In this document: positions 35,456 to 45,177 of the stretch, piece by piece
Layout of the letters: the number at the start of each line of letters is the position of its first letter
Position numbering within the stretch: the stretch's first letter is position 1
DNA from: Nostoc parmelioides FACHB-3921
GTDB lineage: Bacteria; Cyanobacteriota; Cyanobacteriia; Cyanobacteriales; Nostocaceae
Direction of reading: 5' to 3'
DNA length: 64,000 bases
Assembly: GCF_014696625.1 (NCBI RefSeq)
Contig: NZ_JACJQL010000009.1
Location: 62,001-126,000 of the forward strand
Position numbers and translations under genes: made by a program
The notes under the pieces: generated by a model
Told to the model about the DNA's origin: nothing
What the model saw: only the letters and a program-made list of their open reading frames with translations
Database searches by the model: none

Positions 35456-38095
35456 GTGACTGTTGCATTTGAAAGTTTAATCACACCGGATATCTTAAAA
35501 CCAGCGCGTTACTTGGGTAACGAGCGTCTGGCAGTACACAAACCTTGGAATACCGCCGTCATACGCTGGGTGTTAACCTACCCGGAAGTCTATGAGGTCG
35601 GAGCATCTAACTTAGGGCATATCATTTTGTATAACATCTTGAATGCCCAACCAAGACAGTTATGCGATCGCGCTTACCTACCAGGGACAGACTTAGCAGC
35701 AAAACTCAGGGCCACAAACACACCCTTATTTGCTGTCGAATCTAAGCGATCGCTAAGTGAATTCGATATTTTAGGTTTTAGTCTTAGTTATGAATTAGGA
35801 GCCACCAACATTTTGGAAATGTTGGACTTGGCAGGGATTCCTCTCACTTGGCAAGAACGCTCACAAAGCAATTACCCTCTGATTTTTGCTGGTGGACAAA
35901 CAGCAACATCAAACCCGGAACCATACGCCGACTTCTTCGACTTTTTCGCCTTAGGAGATGGTGAAGAACTCCTAAGCGAAATTGGTTTGGTATTAGAAGA
36001 AGGTAAACAAGCCGGATTGAGTAGAGAAAATCTACTCCTCGATTTGGCGCAAATACCAGGCGTGTACGTGCCGCAGTTTTATCAGATGACGGATAGGGGG
36101 TCAGTTCAGCCTCTACGTCCAGATGTACCAAAACGAATTTTGCGGCGAGTGGCTACTCCCATACCCGCTTATTCTATTGGGCTAGTACCATACGTAGAAA
36201 CTGTACACGATCGCTTGACAATAGAGATTCGCCGTGGATGCACTCGCGGCTGTCGCTTCTGTCAACCGGGAATGCTAACCCGACCTGCCAGAGATGTAGA
36301 ACCAGAAAAAGTAGTGGACGCAATCGAGCAGGGGATGCGGGCAACTGGCTATAGTGAGTTTTCTTTGTTATCCCTGAGTTGTTCTGATTATTTGTCTCTA
36401 CCGGCAGTGGGGATGGAAATTAAAAATCGGTTAAAAAATGAAAATATTTCCTTATCCCTCCCCAGCCAAAGAGTAGATAGATTTGATGAAAATATTGCTA
36501 ACATCCTGGGTGGTACACGGCAAGGCGGATTAACCTTTGCTCCAGAAGCCGGAACCCAAAGAATGCGGGATATTGTCAACAAGGGTTTAACCAACGAAGA
36601 ATTATTAAGAGGTGTCAAAACAGCCTGGGAACAAGGTTGGGATAAAATCAAGTTGTATTTCATGATTGGCTTACCGGGAGAAACCGATGCAGACGTTTTC
36701 GGGATTGCAGAAACGGTAAGTTGGCTACAGAGAGAATGTAGGGAAAGAGGCAGAAGACCTCTCAACTTCAACATTACAATTTCTAATTTCACACCCAAAC
36801 CCCATACACCATTTCAATGGCACTCTGTGGCGACTGCGGAATTTAAACGCAAGCAATCCTTGTTGCGGCAAGCATTCCGCCAGCTACGGGGAGTGAAGAT
36901 AAACTTCACCGATGTCCGCATCTCCGCAATGGAGGACTTTATCGGTAGAGGCGATCGCTCTTTAGGTAAAGTAGTGCGTAGAGCCTGGGAATTAGGTGCA
37001 GGCATGGACTCCTGGTATGAAGGTCTAGATAAAGCTTTTGCAGCCTGGGGAAATGCGATCGCTCAAGCCGGTCTAGATTGGAAATACCGCCTAGTAGAAA
37101 ATGGTGAGTGGAATCTGTTTTACACAGAAGACCCAGAAAGTAGAGGAAATGAGGGAGATGAAGGAAAATCAAACTTACCTCTCCACTCCCTAGATTCCCC
37201 CCTACCCTGGGATCATATAGATACAGGAATCGACAAAAAGTGGCTCAAAGAGGACTTACAACGCGCTCTAGAAGCTGCAATTGTTCCGGACTGTTCATTT
37301 GAAGGTTGTTCTCACTGCGGTGTTTGTGGCACTGACTTTGGTCACAACATAGTGATCGAACCGCCGCCAATTCCCGAATTTGCCGGTGAGTTTGTTCCCA
37401 ACACCACAAAGTCCCAACGACTACGAGTTTGGTTCGGCAAACAAGGTGACATGGCTTTAGTCAGCCATTTGGATTTAATGCGTCTATTAGATCGAGTCGT
37501 CAGAAGAGCAAGTCTACCAGTTGCTTATACTGGAGGATTTCATCCTAATCCCCGGATTGTTGCAGCTAGTGCCTTAGCCTTGGGAGCTACTAGTAGTGGT
37601 GAAATTGTGGATTTTGAATTAACTCAATTAGTAGACACAGATGTTTTTCTGCAAAAACTAGTTGATGAACTGCCACCAGATATACCAATCTATGGTGTAG
37701 AACAGATAGATTTAAAATCCCCATCTGCAAACCAAGTATTAGATAGGGCAGAATATGTAATTACTGTGGCAGCCTCCAGGGAGGTCAATGCTACACAATG
37801 GCAAAACTGGATTGATATGATTTTGGCAAAAGACGAAATTTTGTCCGAACAGACAACCAAATCTGGGAAAAGCCATTTAGTAAATCTGCGCTCACGTTTG
37901 TTTGAGTTGGAATTAGTTAAAACCCATGCGAGCGCAACTGAACCTACAGCAGTTTTGCGTTATGTGGGTAGCTGTCGCCCTGATGGTGTGTTGTTGCGTC
38001 CCGAACAAACCTTATCTATGCTAGAAGTAGTAGCGGGTAAAGAAGAATTTCATCTTCTACACATCCATCGCAATCAGCTAATTTTAGCGGTATAA
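35456..38095 (+). CDS. Radical SAM protein with C-terminal DUF2344 domain
   Basis: An 879-residue fusion. Residues about 1-200 are a B12-binding-like N-terminal region; the radical SAM barrel (about 240-480) has RRGCTRGCRFCQPG (C-x3-C-x2-C) and FAPEAGTQRMRDIVNKG; a Cys cluster CSFEGCSHCGVCGTDFG follows near 620; the C-terminal 220 residues (LRVWFGKQGDMALVSHLDLMR to the end) are the DUF2344 domain. The substrate is unknown. The gene precedes rne and rnhB on the same strand. The start is GTG 35456, with GGAGGTGAG upstream at a longer distance. Confidence 0.82.
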   Translation: MTVAFESLITPDILKPARYLGNERLAVHKPWNTAVIRWVLTYPEVYEVGASNLGHIILYNILNAQPRQLCDRAYLPGTDLAAKLRATNTPLFAVESKRSLSEFDILGFSLSYELGATNILEMLDLAGIPLTWQERSQSNYPLIFAGGQTATSNPEPYADFFDFFALGDGEELLSEIGLVLEEGKQAGLSRENLLLDLAQIPGVYVPQFYQMTDRGSVQPLRPDVPKRILRRVATPIPAYSIGLVPYVETVHDRLTIEIRRGCTRGCRFCQPGMLTRPARDVEPEKVVDAIEQGMRATGYSEFSLLSLSCSDYLSLPAVGMEIKNRLKNENISLSLPSQRVDRFDENIANILGGTRQGGLTFAPEAGTQRMRDIVNKGLTNEELLRGVKTAWEQGWDKIKLYFMIGLPGETDADVFGIAETVSWLQRECRERGRRPLNFNITISNFTPKPHTPFQWHSVATAEFKRKQSLLRQAFRQLRGVKINFTDVRISAMEDFIGRGDRSLGKVVRRAWELGAGMDSWYEGLDKAFAAWGNAIAQAGLDWKYRLVENGEWNLFYTEDPESRGNEGDEGKSNLPLHSLDSPLPWDHIDTGIDKKWLKEDLQRALEAAIVPDCSFEGCSHCGVCGTDFGHNIVIEPPPIPEFAGEFVPNTTKSQRLRVWFGKQGDMALVSHLDLMRLLDRVVRRASLPVAYTGGFHPNPRIVAASALALGATSSGEIVDFELTQLVDTDVFLQKLVDELPPDIPIYGVEQIDLKSPSANQVLDRAEYVITVAASREVNATQWQNWIDMILAKDEILSEQTTKSGKSHLVNLRSRLFELELVKTHASATEPTAVLRYVGSCRPDGVLLRPEQTLSMLEVVAGKEEFHLLHIHRNQLILAV

Positions 38096-38650
38096 TCTCT
38101 GAAGGGTAACTTGCTAGTAGTTACTCTACTGTGGTACATCGTGGGAATTGATTTTTAGCAAGGTTGCGTTAGAATAGGCTGAAGAGAAATTTTCTGGCGC
38201 TGCATAGAAGAATCTAGTTCACTATTACCCTGATCATCAGGGAGCGAAATTAAAGGTATTAGAGTGCAAAGTCTAGGATTTTGTCCGAGAGAAACTAAGG
38301 CAGATTAAAGAACACTCTCTTTATTGCTATCGTGTGAACTAGTGATTAACAGCAGGCTCCGTCGCTTCTCTACCACCATGCTTTTAAAACAACTGCTGAA
38401 TGCCTAATCCCTAGATGGTGAAGGTATCACATCAGAAATCAACCACGGACGGTTGATTTATTTGCTTAGACAATATGCAGCCGTTCTGGAATAATCAGGC
38501 GTATCGACGCAATTCCCCAGTCAATAGCTTTTTATTTTGAAGCTCAACTTCACAATTTTTATTACCAGCAGTGTCTTTGGAGGCTGGCAGGGGCGAGAGG
38601 GATAACAAACCTCCAAGCCTGTTGACGCTGCCGATTTTTGAGGAAATTGA
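38096..38650 (+). promoter_or_regulatory. Long leader region of rne
   Basis: About 555 bases without a gene between the radical SAM gene and rne. A long 5' leader before rne is common in bacteria, where RNase E cuts its own message to limit its level. T-rich and A-rich patches occur near 38185-38200 and 38305-38330. Autoregulation here is inference. Confidence 0.4.
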
Positions 38651-40714
38651 ATGCCAAAACAAATTATTATCGCGGAGCAGCATCAAATCGCTGCTGTATT
38701 TTCGGAAGACCAAATACAAGAACTCGTTGTAGCCACAGGCCATCATCAAATCGGTGATATCTACTTAGGTGTAGTAGAAAATGTATTACCAGGTATTGAT
38801 GCAGCTTTTGTCAACATCGGAGATCCAGAACGTAATGGTTTTATTCATGTAACTGACTTAGGCCCTTTACGACTTAAAAGAACAGCAGCAGCAATTACGG
38901 AATTATTAGCACCACAACAAAAAGTTTTGGTGCAGGTAATGAAAGAGCCGACAGGAACAAAAGGCCCACGGCTCACAGGTAATATCACTTTACCCGGCCG
39001 TTATGTGGTACTGATGCCCTATGGTAGGGGTGTAAATTTATCGAGGCGGATTAAGAGTGAAAGTGAACGTAACCGTTTACGGGCATTAGCAATTTTAATT
39101 AAACCCGCCGGTATGGGTTTGCTGGTGCGTACAGAAGCGGAAGGCAAACCAGAAGAAGCAATTATCGAAGATTTAGAAGTACTGCAAAAGCAATGGGAAG
39201 CCATTCAACAAGAGGCACAGTCAACCCGTGCGCCAGCACTCCTGAATCGGGACGATGATTTTATCCAGCGCGTATTACGTGATATGTACGGTGCGGATGT
39301 AAATCGGATTGTCGTCGATTCTAGTACTGGTTTGAAGCGAGTCAAGCAGTATTTACAGAACTGGAGTGGCGGTCAGACACCACAAGGATTGTTGATTGAC
39401 CATCACCGCGATCGCTCCCCAATTTTAGAATATTTCCGGATTAACGCCGCAATTCGAGAAGCTCTCAAACCAAGAGTAGACCTTCCTTCTGGCGGCTATA
39501 TCATTATTGAACCAACAGAAGCGTTAACTGTAATAGATGTTAACTCTGGTTCCTTTACGCGATCGGCTACAGCCAGAGAAACCGTTTTGTGGACTAACTG
39601 TGAGGCCGCAACAGAGATTGCTCGCCAGCTACGTCTGCGGAATATCGCTGGGGTCATCGTCGTTGATTTCATTGATATGGAATCGCGGCGTGACCAATTA
39701 CAAGTTCTGGAACACTTTAATAAAGCCCTGCGAGCAGACAAAGCTCGTCCGCAAATTGCCCAACTCACAGAGCTAGGTTTAGTAGAACTGACTCGCAAAC
39801 GGCAAGGTCAAAATATTTATGAATTGTTTGGTGACACTTGCCCAGCCTGCGGTGGTTTAGGACATACAGTCCGCTTACCCGGAGAAACTGAGAACCGCTT
39901 ACCCACTCCAGCAGCAGAAATTCCCGAACGTTTTGTATCTCTGCCTACACGAGAGCCTCGTTTACCAACTGCACGCATCAGCGAACCGCGAGAAACCTAC
40001 GATGGATTTGGCGAAGCATTTGAAAACGACTCTGACTTGGGTGCTTTAAATTTAATTAATCATCCTAGCTATCAAGAACTGAACGATAATAATAAACGTC
40101 GCGCCCGTACCCGTCGCAGTCGGATTGGCATCAATGGTACAAATGGCAAAGATGAACAAAGAATTACTGCTAACCCACTAGCTTTTATCAATGAGTCAGA
40201 TTTAGACCTTGATGGAGATGTAGAATTAAGCGCTCCACCAGAGTTACCCACCCCCAACCTGGGAAAATCTGGCTGGATTGAAAGAGCGGAAAGGACTAAA
40301 GTCATTAAAACAGAGCCAGTTAAACCGGTGGTGGAACCACCGGAGATTAAGACTGTAGAAATGACCCCAGAAGAACAAGATATTTTTGCTCTCATGGGGA
40401 TTTCTCCACTAATTAAATTAGAGCAGGAGGTAAAAAACCCTAAATCCGTCATTATTAACATTGTTCAACCGGGACAAACACCAACTATACCCACTGAAAT
40501 AACTGCGGAGCCTGTGGTCAAAGCAACACCAAGTGTTGAAGTGAGTACACCAAAAGTAAAGTTGGAATCTAAGTCTGTGCCGGTAACTGCAACTGAACCA
40601 ATAAAGTTAACAGAAACTACGGAAGAATCTGAAGTGAATGCCGCTAGCACTGCTAGCCGTCGCCGTCGTCGTCGTTCTTCCGCCGCCGACACAGATACGG
40701 GGGAGGATAGTTAA
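38651..40714 (+). CDS. rne: Ribonuclease E
   Basis: A 687-residue RNase E/G-type endonuclease. The N-terminal S1 domain (about 35-120), RNase H-like and DNase I-like parts with the Mg-binding Asp residues in TVIDVNSGSFTRS and IVVDFIDMESRRDQL, and the zinc-link CPACGGLG near 400. The C-terminal 280 residues are low-complexity and acidic/proline-rich, ending in SRRRRRRSSAADTDTGEDS. The RRRRRRSSA stretch matches the nonapeptide reported to bind PNPase in Anabaena RNase E. It starts the decay of most mRNAs. rnhB follows 264 bases on. Confidence 0.95.
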   Translation: MPKQIIIAEQHQIAAVFSEDQIQELVVATGHHQIGDIYLGVVENVLPGIDAAFVNIGDPERNGFIHVTDLGPLRLKRTAAAITELLAPQQKVLVQVMKEPTGTKGPRLTGNITLPGRYVVLMPYGRGVNLSRRIKSESERNRLRALAILIKPAGMGLLVRTEAEGKPEEAIIEDLEVLQKQWEAIQQEAQSTRAPALLNRDDDFIQRVLRDMYGADVNRIVVDSSTGLKRVKQYLQNWSGGQTPQGLLIDHHRDRSPILEYFRINAAIREALKPRVDLPSGGYIIIEPTEALTVIDVNSGSFTRSATARETVLWTNCEAATEIARQLRLRNIAGVIVVDFIDMESRRDQLQVLEHFNKALRADKARPQIAQLTELGLVELTRKRQGQNIYELFGDTCPACGGLGHTVRLPGETENRLPTPAAEIPERFVSLPTREPRLPTARISEPRETYDGFGEAFENDSDLGALNLINHPSYQELNDNNKRRARTRRSRIGINGTNGKDEQRITANPLAFINESDLDLDGDVELSAPPELPTPNLGKSGWIERAERTKVIKTEPVKPVVEPPEIKTVEMTPEEQDIFALMGISPLIKLEQEVKNPKSVIINIVQPGQTPTIPTEITAEPVVKATPSVEVSTPKVKLESKSVPVTATEPIKLTETTEESEVNAASTASRRRRRRSSAADTDTGEDS

Positions 40715-40978
40715 GACTAATTCTGTAAAGCAGAACCACAGATTTAAGCTAGAGTTTCAGACATTTTTTAACTGCATATTAGCGCGTCTATCCATAGTGC
40801 ATCAATAAACTATAGAGGTACAGAAATAGCGAAGATATTTATGCACCAGATGATATTAGACGCGCTACTATTCTCTGAGTTTTCTAAGGGTTTAACCATA
40901 CATAGTATATTGTTGAGTTTGTTTTCATGGGAAGATACCAGCCAAACCGCTAGATATTTTCCATTGGTGTAAGTTTTG

Positions 40979-41656
40979 ATGATGCTAAAGAAGAAGCAAA
41001 CTACTGATAATCTAAGGTTGCCAATATCCCTAAACCCAACCGGTTGGCTGGAGTCGTCCCCTGATTGGTCGAATATTTCCGGTTTGGTAGCAGGAGTTGA
41101 TGAAGTAGGGCGGGGCGCTCTCTTTGGGCCTGTAGTGGCAGCCTCTGTCATACTACCAGTTAGCGCTTTTCCTCAGCTGATGACAGCCGAGATCAAAGAC
41201 AGCAAAAAACTATCTCATTCTCGTAGAGTTCAGCTAGCACAGCAAATTTCTACGCTAGCTATAGACTGGAGAATTGGTTATGCAACAACAGCTGAAATTG
41301 ACAGAATTAATATTTTGCAGGCAACACTGTTAGCCATGAGACGGTCTGTAAAAAAGCTAAAATTACAGCCCATACTCTGTTTGGTAGATGGTAATCAATC
41401 AGTGCAAGACTTGCCAATTTTACAACAAACTATTGTGAAGGGAGATGAGCGATCGCTCCATATTGCCGCCGCCAGCATCATGGCTAAAGTTTGGCGTGAC
41501 GATTTGATACAGCGTCTAGCAACCAAATATCCAATGTATGACTTAAAGAGTAACAAGGGCTATGGTAGCAAAAAGCATTTGTTAGCCCTGGAACAACACG
41601 GGGCTTCACCCTTACACCGTCAGTCATTCCGCCCTTGTCAAATATCACTTGACTAG
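40979..41656 (+). CDS. rnhB: Ribonuclease HII
   Basis: A 225-residue RNase HII that cuts RNA in RNA-DNA hybrids and at single ribonucleotides. Catalytic Asp/Glu are in VAGVDEVGRGALFGP; further motifs are IKDSKKLS, LVDGN and GDERSLHIAAASIMAKVWRD. ATG codons at 40979 and 40982 are alternative starts; the TTG just before is less likely. The rne-rnhB order is conserved in Nostocales. Confidence 0.95.
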   Translation: MMLKKKQTTDNLRLPISLNPTGWLESSPDWSNISGLVAGVDEVGRGALFGPVVAASVILPVSAFPQLMTAEIKDSKKLSHSRRVQLAQQISTLAIDWRIGYATTAEIDRINILQATLLAMRRSVKKLKLQPILCLVDGNQSVQDLPILQQTIVKGDERSLHIAAASIMAKVWRDDLIQRLATKYPMYDLKSNKGYGSKKHLLALEQHGASPLHRQSFRPCQISLD

Positions 41657-41734
41657 TTGATCGGGAATGAAAACGTTCTTTGCTTCTAACAGAGAAAGAA
41701 TAGCAGTTGTTTTTTGCTACAGACAACTGACCCA

Positions 41735-42319
41735 CTACTCTACATTAAAAATTGGCAGTTGAGAATTATTAGCTAAGGCTTGTTCTTGGGTTTGAGAAAT
41801 TACCCACTGACGATAGTCAACTAATAGTTGGTGCAACAATCTTTGTTTTACGGTCATTAGGACACTTTTAAGCAAACCATTACCAGTAGTTTCTAAAATT
41901 GGCTTGGGTGTTAGAGAAAAAGGAGGTGGTAAATCTACCTGCACTTGTAAATCAGCCCTGCCTTCTAGGCGAGTGGCACTATTTAATTGATATGGTGACA
42001 AGTACCCTCTTAGATTGAGGGAGAAGCGCTGATTAATGTACTCAAAACCCAGAATTTCGCAACCTACTGAGCGCAAGTAAATCGTTCCGTTCGATTCTGC
42101 CCAAACTCTCATATCCACAGTAGGTTGAATACTCAAAGACATGAAATTTAAGGGGCGCATTTTCAGCCGAAATACTTCCTCAGAAAGTTGCTGAATACGG
42201 TTTTGATCTACCAAAGCATTAACTAGACGTTGGGGCTGACGCAAGTAGTGCTGAATAGGGATAGGCTGCTTTGTTACAGCAATTTCTACCGATTGTGAGG
42301 CAGTGAACTTGGTAGCCAT
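41735..42319 (-). CDS. DUF1997 family protein
   Basis: A 194-residue soluble protein of the DUF1997 family found in cyanobacteria and plastids. Typical spans are YLRQPQRLVNALVDQNRIQQLSEEVFRLKMRPLNF and YINQRFSLNLRGYL, with LLHQLLVDYRQWV near the end. Function unknown; the fold may be lipid-binding (START-like). Converges on rnhB with 78 bases between. Confidence 0.8.
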   Translation of the reverse strand: MATKFTASQSVEIAVTKQPIPIQHYLRQPQRLVNALVDQNRIQQLSEEVFRLKMRPLNFMSLSIQPTVDMRVWAESNGTIYLRSVGCEILGFEYINQRFSLNLRGYLSPYQLNSATRLEGRADLQVQVDLPPPFSLTPKPILETTGNGLLKSVLMTVKQRLLHQLLVDYRQWVISQTQEQALANNSQLPIFNVE

Positions 42320-42839
42320 GAGTTACGAAAAGTAATTGTTTTAATATTTTTATTATTAATTAGTTTATGAGTCGATAGATCTTATTGTAGAAAAAAATAT
42401 CTAATCAAAATAGTTGATAGGCTGAGTTAGATGCATTTATAGTTTTTTCTACTATTATGGGATGCTTAAATCAAAAGCACTTACGATTCGTAAGTATATA
42501 GATTATAGCTCATTTTATTCTCAATAAAGATACATTTGACCTAGATATTACCGAATTTAATCTACAGTTTTGATATTAGTTCACGTATTTATTTAGATAT
42601 GATATGGCGACGATGCACCCCCACAACCTAGACAATGGCTCTATTTTTGGTTCATAGTCACTTGTTGATAGTAATATTCTATAGGAATCATACTTGAATC
42701 TTGCTAAGTATACTGAGAAACAAACATTTGTATGGCAAGCTTCTAGCCAATTTGGTTTTTCAGAAATCAAATATGAGTCCTATATTTGTACTTATGATAA
42801 AGTCTATACACTAAATATATAACTATGGGCAAAAACACA
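42320..42839. other. Divergent AT-rich intergenic region
   Basis: About 500 bases between the DUF1997 gene (minus) and pheA (plus). Very AT-rich with TATA-like steps; no convincing gene or repeat. The 64-codon minus-strand frame at 42576-42770 has no family likeness. Confidence 0.5.
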
Positions 42840-43712
42840 ATGAAATTATCTGTTGCTCATTTAGGGCCACCTGGTACTTATGCAGAACAAGCTACTATTT
42901 TTTATGGCAAATGGCTAACTCACAATACTGGAATCGAAGCTAGTCTACACCCCTATTCCAGCATCGCTCAATCGCTCCAAGCTCTAGCTCAAGGAGAAAC
43001 TCAATTAGCTGTTGTGCCTGTAGAAAATTCTATTGAAGGCAGCGTCACTATGACAATGGATACCATGTGGCAGCTAGATAGTTTGCAAATTCAGTCAGCT
43101 TTAGTATTGCCTATTGCTCATGCTTTAATTTCTTGTGCAAATAGTTTAGATGAGATAAAAACTGTTTATTCTCATCCCCAAGCCCTAGCCCAGTGTCAAG
43201 GGTGGCTAAGAGAGTTTCTTCCTAATGTGCAACTGATTCCTAGTAATTCAACAACTGAGGCGCTGGAAAAACTAGAGTATGATTTGGCAATAGGTGCGAT
43301 CGCTTCTAGTAGAGCTGCTGAACTTTATAATTTGCCCATACTAGCTAGTTGTATCAACGACTATCCAGAAAACTGTACTCGTTTTTGGGTAATCAGTCAG
43401 GCAGAATCTGATATGACGCACCGATTGCCGTTACAAAAACTCACTCACACTTCTATTGCTTTTAGCGTGCCTGCCAACGTACCTGGTACATTGCTCAGAA
43501 TACTGCAAATTTTTGCCCACTTGGATATTAACTTGAGTCGAATTGAGTCTCGTCCAACAAAGCGATCGCTGGGCGAATATTTATTTTTTATTGATTTGGA
43601 AGCTGATGTCAATACACCACAGATGCAATCTGCTTTGGCTGAATTAAATACTTACACAGAAGTATTAAAAATTTTTGGTAGTTACAGTGTACTTTCGGCT
43701 AACAATCAATAG
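42840..43712 (+). CDS. pheA: Prephenate dehydratase
   Basis: A 290-residue monofunctional enzyme making phenylpyruvate for phenylalanine. The catalytic domain (about 1-180) shows HLGPPGTYAEQA, VPVENSIEGSV and NCTRFWVI with the catalytic Thr-Arg-Phe. The C-terminal ACT domain (about 205-285) has VPGTLLRILQIF and LSRIESRPTKRSLGEY, which bind phenylalanine for feedback. ATG 42840 (MKLSVAHLGPPG) fits the family start better than 42825. Confidence 0.93.
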   Translation: MKLSVAHLGPPGTYAEQATIFYGKWLTHNTGIEASLHPYSSIAQSLQALAQGETQLAVVPVENSIEGSVTMTMDTMWQLDSLQIQSALVLPIAHALISCANSLDEIKTVYSHPQALAQCQGWLREFLPNVQLIPSNSTTEALEKLEYDLAIGAIASSRAAELYNLPILASCINDYPENCTRFWVISQAESDMTHRLPLQKLTHTSIAFSVPANVPGTLLRILQIFAHLDINLSRIESRPTKRSLGEYLFFIDLEADVNTPQMQSALAELNTYTEVLKIFGSYSVLSANNQ

Positions 43713-43752
43713 TATTGATTCCTGCTTTATTGCTCAACTTCACTACATCAGC

Positions 43753-44403
43753 TTATAGCTTTGGATTAAAAGTATCTTTCAAAACAGAACGAGCTGCCAA
43801 ATGATTGCGAGTAGTAGTTAGAATTTCCGCTTCTCGCTCTAGACGAGCAGCAGTATCCTGCATTTCCAGTAATGATTGCTGCTCTCCAGCTACTCCATAT
43901 AAGTTACTGGCTACCCAGTAAGATAATTCTGTGGGTAAATCTGGTAATTCTTCAGGAATCTCTATATTTTGTTCTGTAATTTTAGCTGAAAGACGAACAA
44001 CATCACGTAGCAGTTGCTCTACATCTGTTGCCAAAGGGCGCAAATCCTTCGCGGGTGGATGGTCTTCTAACCATTCCACTAAACCGACGCGGTAGGGTTT
44101 TTCCCGCACGTATTCTAAAACACGGAATCTTTGTTGTCCCAGAGTCAACATTTTCATGCGGTCATCTGGTAGACGCTGATAGTGAACAATTTCTGCACAG
44201 CAGCCTACATTTGCTATTGTGCCTTTTACTGGATCGACCATTAAGACCCCAAACCTGCGATCGCTTTCCAAAATCGTGTTCATCATGATTCGGTAGCGGA
44301 ATTCAAATATATGCAGGGGCAATGGTCTGGTAGGAAACAGAACTACTTCGGGTAACGGGAACAGAGGTAGTTCGCGGACGGCAATTCTAGAAGAAGATGT
44401 CAT
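43753..44403 (-). CDS. LON peptidase substrate-binding domain protein
   Basis: A 216-residue protein made only of the Lon N-terminal (LAN/PUA-like) domain plus a helical tail: ELPLFPLPEVVLFPTRPLPLHIFEFRYR, FGVLMVDPVKG, DDRMKMLTLGQQRFRV. No ATPase or protease part. Likely a substrate-binding adaptor; partner unknown. Converges on pheA with 40 bases between. Confidence 0.9.
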   Translation of the reverse strand: MTSSSRIAVRELPLFPLPEVVLFPTRPLPLHIFEFRYRIMMNTILESDRRFGVLMVDPVKGTIANVGCCAEIVHYQRLPDDRMKMLTLGQQRFRVLEYVREKPYRVGLVEWLEDHPPAKDLRPLATDVEQLLRDVVRLSAKITEQNIEIPEELPDLPTELSYWVASNLYGVAGEQQSLLEMQDTAARLEREAEILTTTRNHLAARSVLKDTFNPKL

Positions 44404-44604
44404 TTTTACCTGAGTATAAATTTAATCTTTAAAATTTCTTTTTCTCTGCTTTTCCCGTATTTTCCTTACATTCTATCATTTGTTTTCTGGCTAAATAAAA
44501 TGCCCTGAAATAAATTTTTCAGGGCAGAGTAAATATTTTTACTAATGTCAGTTGCTAGGGGCTATTAGTCGTTGGCGAACAAATAACTATTGACTACTGA
44601 CTAA

Positions 44605-44922
44605 TTAAAGCTTTACTTCAATGTCTACACCAGATGGTAAATCCAGTTTCATCAGCGCATCGATGGTTTTAGATGAAGGCTGGTAAATATCGATAATCCG
44701 GCGGTGAGTACGGGTTTCAAAATGTTCGCGGGAATCCTTATCTACGTGGGGCGATCGCAGCACGCAGTATATCTTCCGTTTTGTAGGTAAGGGAATTGGG
44801 CCTATGGCTGTAGCGTTAGTACGGTTAGCTGTGTCAACGATCTTCTCGCAAGATGTATCTAATAAACGACGGTCAAAAGCTTGTAAACGGATTCTAATCT
44901 TCTGCTGCTGTAGAGTTGCCAT
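44605..44922 (-). CDS. rpsJ: 30S ribosomal protein S10
   Basis: A 105-residue S10. ATG 44922 gives [22 protein letters not shown]...[23 protein letters not shown], the family in full; the longer frame upstream is made of repeat DNA. It is the last gene of the str operon, but 255 bases of repeats and a terminator lie between it and tuf. Confidence 0.97.
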   Translation of the reverse strand: MATLQQQKIRIRLQAFDRRLLDTSCEKIVDTANRTNATAIGPIPLPTKRKIYCVLRSPHVDKDSREHFETRTHRRIIDIYQPSSKTIDALMKLDLPSGVDIEVKL

Positions 44923-44948
44923 CTTAAATTTTCCAGGTTCTGATGAAT

Positions 44949-45042
44949 GGGGGATTGGGGATTGGGGACAGAAAAGTAAAAAGGTAAAAGATTTTTCTTT
45001 TGACTTTTGCTTTTTGACTTGGATTGGGGATTGGGGACTGGG
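44949..45042. repeat. GGGGATT heptamer arrays
   Basis: Copies of GGGGATT at 44949-44969 and 45021-45042 flank AAAAGTA/TTTTGAC-type heptamers. This is the complement of the CCCAATC class at 1402-1465. It sits in the leader of rpsJ. Confidence 0.85.
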
Positions 45043-45123
45043 ACACTTAGACAAAAATCACTGTTTGTCTTTCTTGTCTTTTTCTAGTACTTAGTCCCCG
45101 GTACCTTATTTAAGTTCAGATAA

Positions 45124-45156
45124 AAGAGCAGAGATGCCGCAAGCTTCTCTGCTCTT
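45124..45156 (-). terminator. Intrinsic terminator of tuf
   Basis: On the minus strand, AAGAGCAGAGA pairs with TCTCTGCTCTT (45146-45156 with 45124-45134) around an 11-base loop, then TTTTA. It starts 22 bases after the tuf stop codon. Confidence 0.85.
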
Positions 45157-45177
45157 AGTTATTAGGGTAAAACAGTG

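Noticed and set aside
36388-36798. 136-codon minus-strand frame
   Set aside because: Opposite the radical SAM coding sequence, which carries the catalytic and cluster motifs; a shadow.
42576-42770. 64-codon minus-strand frame upstream of pheA
   Set aside because: AT-rich chance frame with no motif or ribosome site.
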